A DNA stretch of 64,000 nucleotides from Ricinus communis (taxonomy: Eukaryota > Streptophyta > Magnoliopsida > Malpighiales > Euphorbiaceae). Under the pieces are notes generated by a model. The model was not told the DNA's origin and ran no database searches. It saw nothing but the letters and a program-made list of their open reading frames with translations. Below, one piece after another: positions 23,991 through 35,169 of the stretch (within the stretch, counting starts at the first letter, position 1; every line of letters begins with the position of its first letter). Location of the stretch: the NCBI RefSeq assembly GCF_019578655.1, contig NC_063263.1, positions 23,745,001 to 23,809,000 on the forward strand. Direction: 5' to 3'. Made by a program: the position numbers and the translations under genes.

Positions 23991-25105
23991 TCGGCCGCCA
24001 CCGGCTGACGACGCAGCACCCGGCTCCACCTTCTTCACGCGCGACGCCCCTTTCTCTTTCTCTCTCTCTCTCTCTTCTTCCCTGATTTCTTTTCCTTATT
24101 ACAATTTGGTCACTCAACTTTCTTAATTACTTACAATTTCATCCTGCAGAATTCCAATTTAACCCCCAAACTTCTTTTTAGCCTTTCAATTAAGCCCCTA
24201 ACTATTTAATTTGGGCCAAATCCGCATTATTGAAAATACACAATTACAAAAATACCCCTGACCGACATATTTATTTACGAAAATACCAAACTCACAAATT
24301 TCCATTAAAACCCCATAAAAATAAAATTATACTTTTAATCCTTATTCCAAAATAATCCTCCAATTAAATCCTACACACAATTAAATTAAATTAAATAATC
24401 AATTTCCAACTTAAAATTTAATACTACTAATCAATTATAATACCAATTCTCCCAAAATTCTTTTATAAAAACATCCTTTATAATTTCTTCCAAAATTTTC
24501 CAATATATAATTTTACTTATATAAATATGCATTTGGAAAAATTTTGAATAACCAAAATATAATCATTTCTCAAATAATTTACTTGAATAATTTCTTAAAA
24601 TTTCAAACTAATTGGGTATAGAAAATAACTCATTTATTTGATTAATATTAAATTTTTTATTAAATCATTTCAAATTAAACCCAATAATAATGAAGCTAAA
24701 ATTAACTTAAATAAAAACTCATTATTAAATATATAAAAATTCTGGGTGTTACAAAGAGCCTCAGTGTTGCTCCCCGTGTTATCCACCACGGTAGTCTTTG
24801 AAGGCCGTGGTGGCTACTAAACCGTGCCCAAAGTGCCAATTTCAAGAATCAGTTAATGGTTGAGCACGGCCGAGTCCAGGCCGTGCTCAATGTATGCATT
24901 GCGGGCTCTTGTCTGATCTTGATGAATTCTCGTCCGTTTCCGCACGTATTGATCTATAATTGCTTAAACACCGATGATGGTCCTATAAATGTTCATGAAA
25001 TGCAAAAGAACACAAAACATGGGTGATCTGGGAATAAAAGCACAATAATTGCTAAGAACATACGCAATAATATGCAAGCAAATATGTGTAAAACTATGCT
25101 CATCA

Positions 25106-26740
25106 AATTACCCCACACTTAAGCTATTGCTTGTCCTCAAGCAATTAACAACTCACCTCACAAAACTACAGTTAGCAATTCCTTTCAGTTTATGCCCCTA
25201 GTCCACAACAGAGAGTATTCAACACATCTCAAAGGATACTCAATCATAAATCAAATTACAAATCATTAACAAAGAATGGAAATAATATTAATGCATGAGT
25301 AACTTAAATGACAACTCAACACAAACATCATGAACCAATGCCTCACAGGGATCACTCAAGTCGCTCAAAGTGTATATTAGGTGAATAACAAATCCCTCAA
25401 AGCAAATGCACAAGACCCGCTCACCATAAGCTTACTCATAAATCATATCTTCGCTACTGTGAATAAGTAAATACCAAAATCAAAGGGTCTTTACCAAGGT
25501 TGAAATGGGGCTAAGGTAAAGGTACGGAGATTTGGATAGAAGTGTGAAAGTGCTGGAATTCGTGCGATAAATAATAGTATATGCTCAAAGGATTAAATGC
25601 CTAAGATCACAAAAAGAATAACGCTCGCAAATGCTCTAAATCCAAAAAAAAGATAAATAATTAAAGAGATTTGTTTATTATATATTCTTTTTTTTTTCTT
25701 CTTCTTCTTTTTTTTCTCTTTTTTTTTATAATAATGAACTAGCAGCTTATTAGCGACCGCTGCATACAACTCGAATAAACATAAAGAATAATAAATACAA
25801 ATTGGATCAAAGGGAGCATTTAAAATATAAAAAAGATTTAGTGAATTTACCAATATAGCAACTAGCATTTTAATCCCACATAAAGTTGAATAAATCACAG
25901 AAAGAAATTCCAGTATAAGGGTAAAGGAAAGATAAATGTAAAGAATGGTATAATTGAAGTGTATAGGTGTAGATTATGAAGAAAAGGTTAAGGCTAAAAA
26001 ACTGGCTAACTAATGGAAACATAAGGTGATAGGCTTTTGGTCAAATGTGGTGAATCCTAAATCGCCCAAATCATCTCATGGTATTCACAATATTCATGTA
26101 ACTTCAACACGCATTACAAAGCAAGTTCTAGAAGCAAAGTTAAGTACAATGCACACTCAAACAAGAAATATAAAGAGCATAAGTATAATGAATGCTCAAC
26201 TGGCTCAAAATCTCACTTTCAGGTGTGGTATTAGGTGCAGTTGGTTTGCAACATCATTAATTGAATCATTACTTAAGAAACACATGCATATGATATTATC
26301 AACGTTCTAAGTTAAAATTCGACAATTTGAAAAACCAATTAAATAACACCGGTTTAACGTGAAGTTGATGTAAAACACCATAAATTGTTTTCTAAGGACA
26401 ATGAACAAAGAAAGAAAAGTAACTACAATTCTATAAATCAAGTCATCAATCAGCTCAAAAATAGCATACTCAAGTGCATAAAAACACAGTGTCCTAACAT
26501 CCCCTAAAAATACACAACACCTAGCCATAGCAATTTCAGATATATTAAAAATCCATATGAGAGATTAAGGTTTATCCATAAGCACCCCACACTTGAAGAA
26601 CACACTGTCCTCAGTGTAAAATGTTATGGATACCCCGCATGGAATGCTCAACTAAGAGAGCAAAGGCAATACAATCCAAGTGCATGACATGTATGAAAAA
26701 TAAAGTAAATAAATGCAGAAAAATAGAAAGATCTAGGGGA
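25106..26740 (-). other. Element D 3' noncoding region
   Basis: Homologous to 6278-7890 of element C over most of its length. A long pyrimidine run with poly-T lies at 25689-25728. No ORF of note. Confidence 0.65.
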
Positions 26741-26889
26741 CTGCCTTGATCATCCATCGAGGCTGATGTTGTGGAAATTCAGTGCCTCCTCGGTAGAATC
26801 TGAAAATAATAAAATAAAGAAATAAAATCGAAACTGAAAATATGAAAACTAAAACTAATAAAATGTTTCAAAACAAAAGGTTAAAATAT

Positions 26890-28100
26890 TAAAGATTAAA
26901 GATAAAGTTTGAGGTGCCTCCCAAAAGCGCTTCTTTTTTATGTGATGAGTCTTCTTAGCTGGACTCATGGTGAAAGGCAAATGGGCGTGATCGACAACCA
27001 TCCATCCTTCTTCCAAGCAAATGTCTTCAAGTATCCGCTTAGAGGGATAATCGTCAATTTCCTCTTCCCGACAGTCAAGCAAGCTGCCAGTATGATGGGC
27101 AAGACTCGCTCCTCGTATAATTGAATGTAGTCATGATGCTCTAGGGGCTCTTCCAATTTGAAAGCTGGAGTTTCAACAATTGGAAGGATCGATGGTTGGG
27201 CAATCTCTTCAGGAGTGTCGATGGTTTTCTTCAGTCCCTGGCTTGGTTCACTTGCTAGGAGAAACTCGAGCTCCTCCAAGACTTCATCATTGGATAACTC
27301 GTGCTTATCGTCCATTATCAAAGGGACTTGTGAAAAATCTACCAACAATTCCTCTAACTGCAACTCAGCATCATCAACTGTACATTCCTGTTGATAGTCT
27401 TTTAGAAGAATTATGCTCGCCTCTTCCTTTTCTGGTTCCATCTCCATGTTCAAGAAATCGTCCTGCACAGAAGCATCATCGTCAAACATAGTAGATAAAC
27501 CAAAACAATTCTCACCTGAACGCAAAGTGATGGCGCTCAAATGCTCCTCGGATTCAGTAGCGTTTGATGGAGTTCCCAATTGCTCTTCAGCTAGTAACTT
27601 GAAGATTAAGCCTACTTGATGCTCTATGTTCTTAATTGAGGCTTATTGACCTTTAAGTACCCTCTCTGTTTGTTGGAATCTTTTCTCAATACTTGTTATG
27701 AACCTCATCATCAGCTCCTCCAACACTAACTCTTCATCTTGAGTTGAAGGTGCAAGATTAAATTTCTTGATGTAGTTCTTTGAATTCTAGTGGTTCTTGG
27801 CCATCTAAGCTCCATCCAAAGGGTGAATGAGTGCTCCACTCTTGATTGTAGGTGCTTCCATACGAGTCATTTGGCCAACTTCCCATATAATTCACCTGTT
27901 CACAGTTATAAGAACAATGAGCAACATCACTATACAATGGACAATCATTACACACATGTAAACCACAACAAAATTCACAAAAGACTTGAGATGAAAGGAT
28001 AGGAGAAGAGAGTTGATCGGTAGCCTGCAAAATGATTCCACTTGAGCATCTAAAGATGCACGGGCATCCCAATTTTTAGCACTCTCTTAGTTCCTGATCC
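26890..28100 (-). pseudogene. gag/protease remnant of element D
   Basis: Minus strand. Near 28000-27800 there are gag C-terminal phrases: CEFCCGLHVCNDCPL (a zinc-knuckle remnant), EQVNYMG and YNQEWSTHSPFGW. At 27579-26965 an open frame of about 200 codons includes SAITLRSGE, the hallmark of the gag-protease linker, an acidic stretch and YEERVLPIILAACL, which in relatives lies just before RT. After 26965 the sequence leaves pol abruptly for the 3' noncoding region, so RT to integrase is deleted. Not functional alone. Confidence 0.68.
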
Positions 28101-28277
28101 CATTTTCCAATGTGTCATACAAAGAGTTTGAATTTAGCATTGAACCTCCTTATCATTCACTATCTGAATCATAAACTTAAACTAAATAAATATGTACAAA
28201 TAAAATAAAATAATAAGAAAGAAAGAAAAAAAATGGCTAAATTAACAAATAGCAAATTTCACTCTAGTTTTCAAACA

Positions 28278-28297
28278 TTCCCGTAGCGGCCAAAACT
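28278..28297 (-). other. Degenerate primer binding site of element D
   Basis: On the minus strand the sequence after the LTR reads AGTTTTGGCCGCTACGGGAA. It corresponds to the Athila/Tat-type PBS seen in C (TTGGCACCGTTGCCGGGGAA) with substitutions and a short deletion. Confidence 0.55.
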
Positions 28298-29802
28298 TGA
28301 TGGGTTGCTAATCGTGTTAGCTACAATCTAAGGCAGTGTACCTATCGATGCAGTCTAACACTAATGGCGAGTATCAAGGTCGTATTCCTCGGGAAAGTGA
28401 AAGCCTAGAGTTACTCCTTTGTTCTTTGTTATATTAACCTAAAATGGATAATGAATAATTTCTAAACTAACTATTAACTACAAGCTAAGTTCCGAGGGAG
28501 ATGCAGGAGTAATTGATAAATGAAATAATCAAGACAAGAAGACAAACCCAAAGGGAATCTAAACTAGTTGGCAACCGAACAAAAGATAAAGGATCGGTGA
28601 GTCTAATTATGCTACCCGTGGGCAGATTTATTCTTAACTCAATTCGGTTTCTCTCTCGAGATAACCGAATTCTTAAACCTAATAACCTAAAGTTGGAATC
28701 TCTTCCTAACGATTGATTCTTAAATTAGCATTAAGCTTTAATCCGCCTCTATTAAGCTTTGTTAATTCTTAATCCGGCTAGTTAATTATCCTTATCTCTA
28801 AGCGATTATTAACCAGTTCTTGTTATTCAAAATTCCAATTGCCAAACGGATTTCTCAATCTCATAAAGCAATCTAAACATCACAATTCACAACGTCTCAT
28901 GAATAATGCATAATCTTATTAATACTGAAAACAAGAAGAATATAAAACCAACTCAAACAATCCAACAATATAATATCAAGCCAACATAGTAAAGAAATCC
29001 CAATAGATTAAATCAGTCTAGCTAAACATGTTCATGTTTAAAACAATCTAGGAAATCAATTACAATGAAAGAATAATGAAAATAAAACATGTACACCCTT
29101 TTTTCTCGAATTGGATGAACAACTCCAAATCTGGATCTACACTTTGATTAATCTCCCAAACTGTCTCTTGAATTGCTTCCACTACGGTTTTGCACTCGGA
29201 ACCTTGCGATTCCGGGATTCTTACTCCCCGCAACTCTCTCTAGCACTCAATACTGTGCAGAAATCGAACCAGCCTCCAGGGCTCTATGTCACTTCTTTTT
29301 TTTCCTCTCTCCTCTCCTAAGAAAAATTCATTTTTCTTATATATTTAACTTCAAGCCTGACAAAGACGGCCAAGTTTAAACCGTCTTTGAAACTGTGGAT
29401 CTCACCAAGTAGGGTTTCACCACGGCCGTGTTTCTCCCCGTGTTGGCCACCACGGGCCGTGTTGCTCCCCGTGTTATCCACCACGGGCCGTGCTGAAGGC
29501 CGTGGTGGCTACGAAAACCATGCCCAAAGTGCCAATTTCAAGAATCAAAGCCAATGGTTGAGCACGGCCAGAGTCCAGGCCACTCAATGTATGCATTGCG
29601 GGCTCTTGTCCGATCTTGATGAATTCTCGTCCGTTTCCGCACGTATTGATCTATAATTGCTTAAACACCGATGATGGTCCTATAAATGTTCCTGAAATGC
29701 AAAAGAACACAAAACGCGGGTGATCTGGGAATAAAAGCACAATAATTGCTAAGAACATACGCAATAATATGCAAGCAAATATGTGTAAAACTATGCTCAT
29801 CA
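28298..29802 (-). mobile_element. Element D 5' LTR
   Basis: 1505 bp, intact, ends TGATGGG and CATCA. It holds the conserved LTR block at about 28605-28865 and the palindromic CACGGCCGTG (29421-29430) and CACGGGCCGTG (29451-29461). Confidence 0.85.
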
Positions 29803-29807
29803 GGGTT

Positions 29808-30760
29808 GTAGTTAGCTTCTCCTTAAGTAACTCAAAAGCCTACAAACAGTCATTAGAAAATACAAATGGAACATCTTTGACAAGCAACTGAGTCAAAAGT
29901 CTAGCAATCTTAGAAAATTCCTTAATGAACCTTCTATAAAAACCTGCATGACCAAGGAAACTCCTAATAGCCTTAACCGAGCTAGGGGGTGGCAACTTAG
30001 CAATGGTCTCTACCTTAACTCTATCTATATCCATCCCTGCATGTGAAATCTTATACCCTAGTACAATACCCTCTCTCACCATAAAATAACACTTTTCCTA
30101 ATTTAGCACAAGGTTAGCTTCTACACAACACGCAAACATACGCTCTAAGTTAAGCAAACAATGGAAGAAAGAGTTACTAAATACCGAGAAGTCATCCATA
30201 AGCACCTCCATAGACTCTTCAATCATATCATGGAAGATCACCCTCATACACCTCTAGAAAGTAGTAGGTGCATTGCACAAACCGAATGGCATCCTCCTAT
30301 ATGCGAACGTACCATAGGGGCAAGTGCAAGTGGTTTTCTCTTGGTCCTCAGGTGCAATGGAATCTGAAAAGAACTTGGAAAAACCGTCAAGAAAGCAATA
30401 AAACATATGCCCTTACAAGCGCTCTAACATCTGGTGAATAAAAGGAAGGGGAAAATGGTCCTTCCGAGTTGCATCATTGAGCCTCTTGTAATCAATGCAA
30501 ACTCAAAAACCAATTATTGTTCTAGTCGGTATCAACTCATCCTTCTCATTCTTGACCACCGTCATACCTCCCTTCTTGGGCATAACCTGCACAGAACTAA
30601 CCCAAGAGCTGTCAGAAATGGGGTAAATCAAACCCGCATCCAGAAGTTTAATTACCTCATTCTTGACTACTTCCTTCATGTTCAGGTTCAAATGTCGTTG
30701 TGGCTATACCACTAACTTGTAATTATCCTCCATCAGAATCTTATGCGAACAATAGCTTCA
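29808..30760 (-). pseudogene. Reverse transcriptase and RNase H start of element C (decayed)
   Basis: Minus-strand phrases: LLDAGLIYPISDSSWVSSVQ and VPKKGGMTVV-like (30.5-30.7 kb), GFYRRFIKEFSKIARLLTQLL (about 29.9 kb), and LGYKISHAGMDIDRVKVETI with LPPPSSVKAIRSFLGHAGFY (29.95-30.08 kb). They are the start of RT and the RT-RNase H connection of Ty3/gypsy pol. Several frames are needed and stops are common. The reading continues at 19479 across the D insertion. Confidence 0.8.
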
Positions 30761-31830
30761 GTTGATTCTAGGAATGTCTGCAATCTTGTATGCAAAGGCC
30801 TCGGGATACTTTCTGAGGGAAGCTAAAGTCATCTCCCTCTCCTCAAGAGTCAAATCAGCTGCAATGATCACCAGCAACTTCTCTGCTTCATCTAGATAGG
30901 CATAGATCAAGTGCTTAGGCAACTCCTTTAACTCTAGGGCTGGTGGCTCCTCAAGTGAAAGTCTCAATTTATGCACCCCTGACTTGTCAATATCAACAAA
31001 ATGGTCAGACCTGCTGGGCTCACTAACCAACAAACAAGCAAATTTCTCCAACACATCCTCATTGGATAACTCCTCTTTATCATCAGCCTGTAATGCTACC
31101 TATAAAGGATCATCAAGTAATATCTCCTGCAATTGAGACTCCACAATATCATTCAAAATATCCATAGAATATACAGTATCATCATGGTCAAGTGAGTGTC
31201 TCGTAAAGTGGGTAATAGTCTCATCACCTACTCTAAGTTGTAACTTCCCATCACACACATCTATAACAGCCCTAGATGTTGCAATGAAAGGTCTACCTAG
31301 AATTAAAGGCACACTACTTTCACCCTCTATATCCATAATAACAAAGTCAACGGGAAATATAAACTTGTCTACCTTAACAAGTACATCCTCAACTATTCCC
31401 CTAGGATATTTCACAGTCCTCTATGCCAACTATATGCTCATCCTAGTAAGTTTAGGCTCATTCAAACCTAATTTATCAAACAAACTATTAAGCATTAGAT
31501 TAATGCTAGCTCCTAAATCAGCTAGAGCATCACTAATAGGAAAATCACCAATAATACAAGATATAAATAAACTCCCTGGATCACGCCTCTTCACTGGCAG
31601 CTTGTTTTGAAGAATGGCTTAGCACTCCTCATTTAATGTCACAAGTCCTAAGTCCTCTAGCTTCCTCTTATTGCTCAGAATCTCCTTTAAGAACTTCGTA
31701 TACTTGGACATCTGCGATATAGCCTCAAAAAAGGGTAGGTTAATCCTCAACTGCTTAAATAAATCCAAGAACTTACCAAACTACTAATCGACCTTCTCCT
31801 GCTTCAACCTAGCAGGATATGGAATTGGGG
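30761..31830 (-). pseudogene. Protease region of element C (decayed)
   Basis: Minus strand: MKYPRGIVEDVLVKVDKFIF, then FVIMDIEGESSVPLILGRPF (31.28-31.41 kb), the late part of a gypsy retropepsin with the ILGRPF flap-proximal motif. The segment LPKHLIYAYLDEAEKLLVII (about 30.85-30.92 kb) leads into RT. Upstream, near 31.5 kb, are phrases of the protease core. Stops interrupt the frame. Confidence 0.72.
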
Positions 31831-33416
31831 ACTAGTATTCCCTCACAGGACTCTTCTTCTTATCCTTAGTTCGCACAAGCTCTGTCATCTCAGGCTTTGG
31901 CTCCTTTATGACTAGCTCATCCTGCATAATAACATCATAATCAGCCATAAGTAAAGAACTAGCTAACTGCTTACCTGATCTCAAGGTGATAGCCTTGACA
32001 TGCTCCCTCAGGTTTGACTCTGTGGTACTGGGGAACGTCCTTGGCTGTCTCTCAGTCATCATCTTAGAAATCTAGCCTATATGATTCTCCAAATTCTATA
32101 TGGAGGCCTACTGATTTCTAAGAGTTGTGTTCGTCTGTTGAAAACTGTTCTCTGAAGTGGATACAAACTTCATCATCAACTCCTCTAAATTGGGCTTCTT
32201 CTCCTGGTTCCGAGGGAGTTGAGGGATAACAGTCTGCTGTTCGGGCTGCTGCTAGTGCAACCTCTGGAATCCTAGTGGACCCCGGGTGTTGTTATTTTGC
32301 CACCCGAAGTCAGGATGGTTTCTCCACCCTAGGTTGTATGTGTTTTTGTAGGGGTTATTCTGCTGCCTGGGCGCGTTTTCCATATAATCAACTTGTTCAT
32401 AGTCAGCAGAGGAAGATGAAGAAGAAGCAAACATAACTCATGCATTATAGTTTGCACTGTAGTACGGGCCACTATAAAACTCGCAGTCAAGCTGTGCTGC
32501 TTGGACTAGCATTTAGAGCTGGTCGATCTTCTTAGCCAAAAGCTACATCTGAGCTGCCAAGGCTGATGTATAATATACTTGGTTCACCACTCCTTGTCGT
32601 CCTGGCCTACTCCTAAAAGACTGCCACTGATATGTATTCATGGCCATCTCCTCAATTAAGTTTTAGGCCTACTCTGGCGTCTTACTATTGATGGCCCCAC
32701 CTACAACTGCATCTGCCATCTGCCTCGTGGCTGAGTTCAAGCCACTGTAAAAAGTCTGCACCTGCATCCATAATGGCAAACCGTAGTGTAGGCAACATCT
32801 CAGCAGTTCTTGTACCTCTCCCACACATCATACATGCTCTCATCATCAAACTGCACAAAAGAAGATATATTATTATGCATCTTTGCAGTCTTAGCAGGAG
32901 GAAAGTATTTATAAAGAAATTCCTCAGCCAAAGAATTCCAGGTGGTGATGGTGTTAGCTTGTAGGGACGGTAGCCATCTCTTTGCTTTATCCCTTAAGAA
33001 AATGGAAACAGCCTAAGTTGAATGGCATCATCGGTAGTCCCATTAATCTTGAAGGTATCACAAATCTCCAAGAAGTTCGCGATGTGGGCATTAGGATCTT
33101 CATTGGGCAAGCTCCCAAACTATACACTCTACTGCACCATCTGAATGACGGTTAGCTTAATCTCGAAATTGTTTGATGTAATAGGTGGCCTCAATATACT
33201 AGTGTGCATTCCCTCCAAGGAAGGTCTAGCAAACTCATACATCGTCCTATTTGCTTCAGCGACACTGTTGTTTCCGTCTCCCATATCTACTGGTATATGT
33301 TCAGGAATTTCAATCTGCTCCTCCTTCTCCACGTCTAATCGCTTCCTTAGCTGCCTGAGGGATCGCTCTAGTTCGGGTAGAGGATCTACTGGTGCAGTAT
33401 TAGAACTCCTAGTCAT
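31831..33416 (-). pseudogene. gag of element C (decayed)
   Basis: Minus strand from about 33416: a short N-terminal frame ending SNNFEIKLTVIQMVQ, characteristic of Athila/Tat gag. It is followed by broken gag core, then EQVDYMENAPRQQNNPY with YNLGWRNHPDFGW (32.25-32.43 kb), and the gag-protease linker VKAITLRSGKQL (about 31.98 kb). Stops are scattered through it, many where relatives have Gln or Trp. Confidence 0.78.
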
Positions 33417-33548
33417 AAACTACCTGAATTGAACAAGGCAGCAACAACCCAAACAAATAAATGAATAAAAAGAAAGCAATGACAAAAGTATATAAGAAAA
33501 ATGTTTAGAGTAATAAATAGCAAATTTCACTCTAGTTTGCAAACAAAA

Positions 33549-33575
33549 GGTTCCCCGGCAACGGTGCCAAAAACT
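33549..33575 (-). other. Primer binding site of element C
   Basis: On the minus strand directly after the 5' LTR: AGTTTTTGGCACCGTTGCCG followed by GGGAA. This is the PBS type usual for Athila/Tat elements (one base away from the common TGGCGCC form). Confidence 0.82.
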
Positions 33576-35128
33576 TGATACGATACTTATGCAATTACAA
33601 CTAAGGCAGTGAACCTATTGATGCAGCCTAGTACAACGGAAAGTATTAAAAATATCATATGCCACGGAAAAGTGAAATCCTAGAGTTACTACTTCGTTCC
33701 TTGTTATCTAACATAAAATTAATAACAGAGGTTTCTAAATTTACTAATGACTAAAAGCTAATTCCAAATGTACTGCAAGAATGAATGAGCAAAAAGAATA
33801 ATCAAGACAAGAAAGCAAACCCAAAGAGGACCTAGACTAGTTGGTAACTAAACAAAGGATAATAGATTATTGAGTCCGATTATGCTACCCGTGGACGGAT
33901 TCTAAACTAAATTCGGTTTCCTCTCAAGACAACCGAGTTCCTAAATCTAAGAACCTAAAGTTGGAATCTTTTTCTAACGATTGATTATTAAGTTAGCCTT
34001 AAGCTTTAATCCACCTCTATTAAGCTTTGTTAATTCTTAATCCTGCAAATTAATTGACCTTATCTCTAAGTGAAAATTAACTTGTTCTTATAATTAAATT
34101 TCCAAATTCAATTAGAATTTCTCAATTACTAAAAGAATTCTATGAACAGTAATCAATACATTCAATGTAACGAAAACTGGATTGTTATTATTAATTGCAG
34201 AAAGAATACAAGAAAAGGAACTTAAATAATCTTAACAATTCAGTACAAAAATCGATAAAGCAAGGACCCTCAATGGGTTCAATCAATCTAGCAACACATG
34301 TTCATGTCTACAACAAATAGGAATTCAATTACAATGAAAGAATAAAGAAATCAAAACATATACACCCTTTTTCTATAATTGGATGAACAACTCAGATTCT
34401 TGATTTACACTACAAATGATTTCCAAAATGCCTCTTGATTTGCTCCAAAACTCCTCTTCGATCTTCAATCGAATCTCAATAGTCACGAATCTAATGTCAA
34501 AAGATGGAATCAGTCTCTTGGAAGCCGCCTCGGGATGTCTGAGACGTGTCTAGAAAAACCATAAGGGAAGATGAAGAGTCAAAATTGCTGGTTTCCTCTC
34601 TTTTTTTCGCTCGTTCAATTTTATAATGTACGCATACGGGTGTGTTCAAAACCCGTGTTCCTTAACATGGGTCGTGTCCAGGCCGTGTTGGTCTCCAAAT
34701 GACATAATGAACTGAATCAAGCAAGGACGTGTTATGGCCCGTATTACTAACACGACCATGTTCTCGAATGTAGTAAGGGCATGTTCTTGCTCGTGTTAGC
34801 CTACACAGGCCATGCTCTAGGGCGCGTTACCCTAGGAAACTGTGTTGCTTCAAACTGCTTAAGCTACACGGCCTGGAATTACTACACGAGCTCAAACACG
34901 GGCCATGTTGAGTTCCCAAAAGTCAACCCAAGGTCAAACGCCTCTGATTACATCCATTTTCACCTGGAATCGATATAAAATTGCTCAAAAACTGATGATG
35001 GAACTATAAAATCTCCTAGAATACAAAAGGACACAAAAAACACGGGTGTTCTTAGAATAAAAACATAATAAATGCTAAGAAAATGCACAATAATATGCAA
35101 GCAAACATGTGTAAAACTATGCACATCA
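33576..35128 (-). mobile_element. Element C 5' LTR
   Basis: 1553 bp. On the plus strand it starts TGATACGATAC and ends TGCACATCA. It contains the conserved LTR block (about 33880-34145) and several diverged CACGGGCCGTG motifs (34.6-34.9 kb). The flank after 35128 reads CCGAT, the expected TSD, but the partner copy is lost. Confidence 0.85.
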
Positions 35129-35169
35129 CCGATCTCCAAGGCCTAAACTTGTAGAACAAAGTGTCAACA

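Larger units (their letters stand above)
20629..24753. mobile_element. Tekay/Del-like solo LTR inserted into the LTR of D
   Basis: Begins TGTCACGACC and ends GGGTGTTACA, the usual termini of plant Tekay/Del-type gypsy LTRs. Further LTR-like traits are 'aactaggcgagacctgaaactcag', a CCGG-rich region at about 22220-22720, and an AT-rich right portion. No pol or PBS was found inside, so it is probably a solo LTR. The TSD is uncertain: GTGTT stands at 20624-20628 and again at 24764-24768, ten bases beyond the apparent end, and this word is common in the host LTR. The segment 22719-about 23990 is foreign to the LTR. Confidence 0.65.
19485..25105 (-). mobile_element. Element D 3' LTR (interrupted)
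   Basis: Two parts, 19485-20628 and about 24754-25105, match the right LTR at 28298-29802. The conserved LTR block lies at about 19790-20045. The inner end ATGCTCATCA at 25105 abuts a polypurine tract (minus strand TGTGGGGTAATT). Confidence 0.8.
19485..29802 (-). mobile_element. Element D: non-autonomous Athila-like element inserted into RNase H of C
   Basis: The ends are TGATGGGTTGC (plus-strand left) and ATGCTCATCA (right), with the perfect TSD GGGTT (19480-19484 and 29803-29807). Right LTR 28298-29802 is 1505 bp. The left LTR, 19485-25105, is enlarged by a nested Tekay-like LTR. The two LTRs are nearly identical over the first kilobase. The internal region is only about 3.2 kb and keeps gag/protease remnants and the 3' noncoding region but lacks RT, RNase H and integrase. 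It could only have moved using enzymes from relatives. Confidence 0.85.
4905..35128 (-). mobile_element. Element C: decayed Athila-like Ty3/gypsy retrotransposon, split by nested insertions
   Basis: Read on the minus strand: 5' LTR (35128-33576), PBS, gag (about 33.4-31.8 kb), protease (about 31.4 kb), RT and RNase H (30.8-29.8 and 19.5-18.9 kb), integrase (18.9-17.7 kb), a downstream extra ORF (9.5-7.9 kb), a noncoding region, PPT and a truncated 3' LTR (6277-about 4905). Removing the nested B/CRM unit (10378-17344) and D (19485-29807) leaves about 13 kb, right for an Athila-type element. The coding parts have many stops and frameshifts, so it is dead. A 5' TSD candidate, CCGAT, follows 35128, but the other end is truncated. 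Confidence 0.8.

Noticed and set aside
20624..24768. GTGTT as a definite TSD of the Tekay-like LTR
   Set aside because: The right copy is ten bases beyond the canonical GGGTGTTACA end, and GTGTT is common in the host LTR, so the match may be chance.
26965..27491. Plus-strand open frames opposite the D gag/protease remnant
   Set aside because: They are antisense shadows of the minus-strand frame carrying the SAITLRSGE motif.
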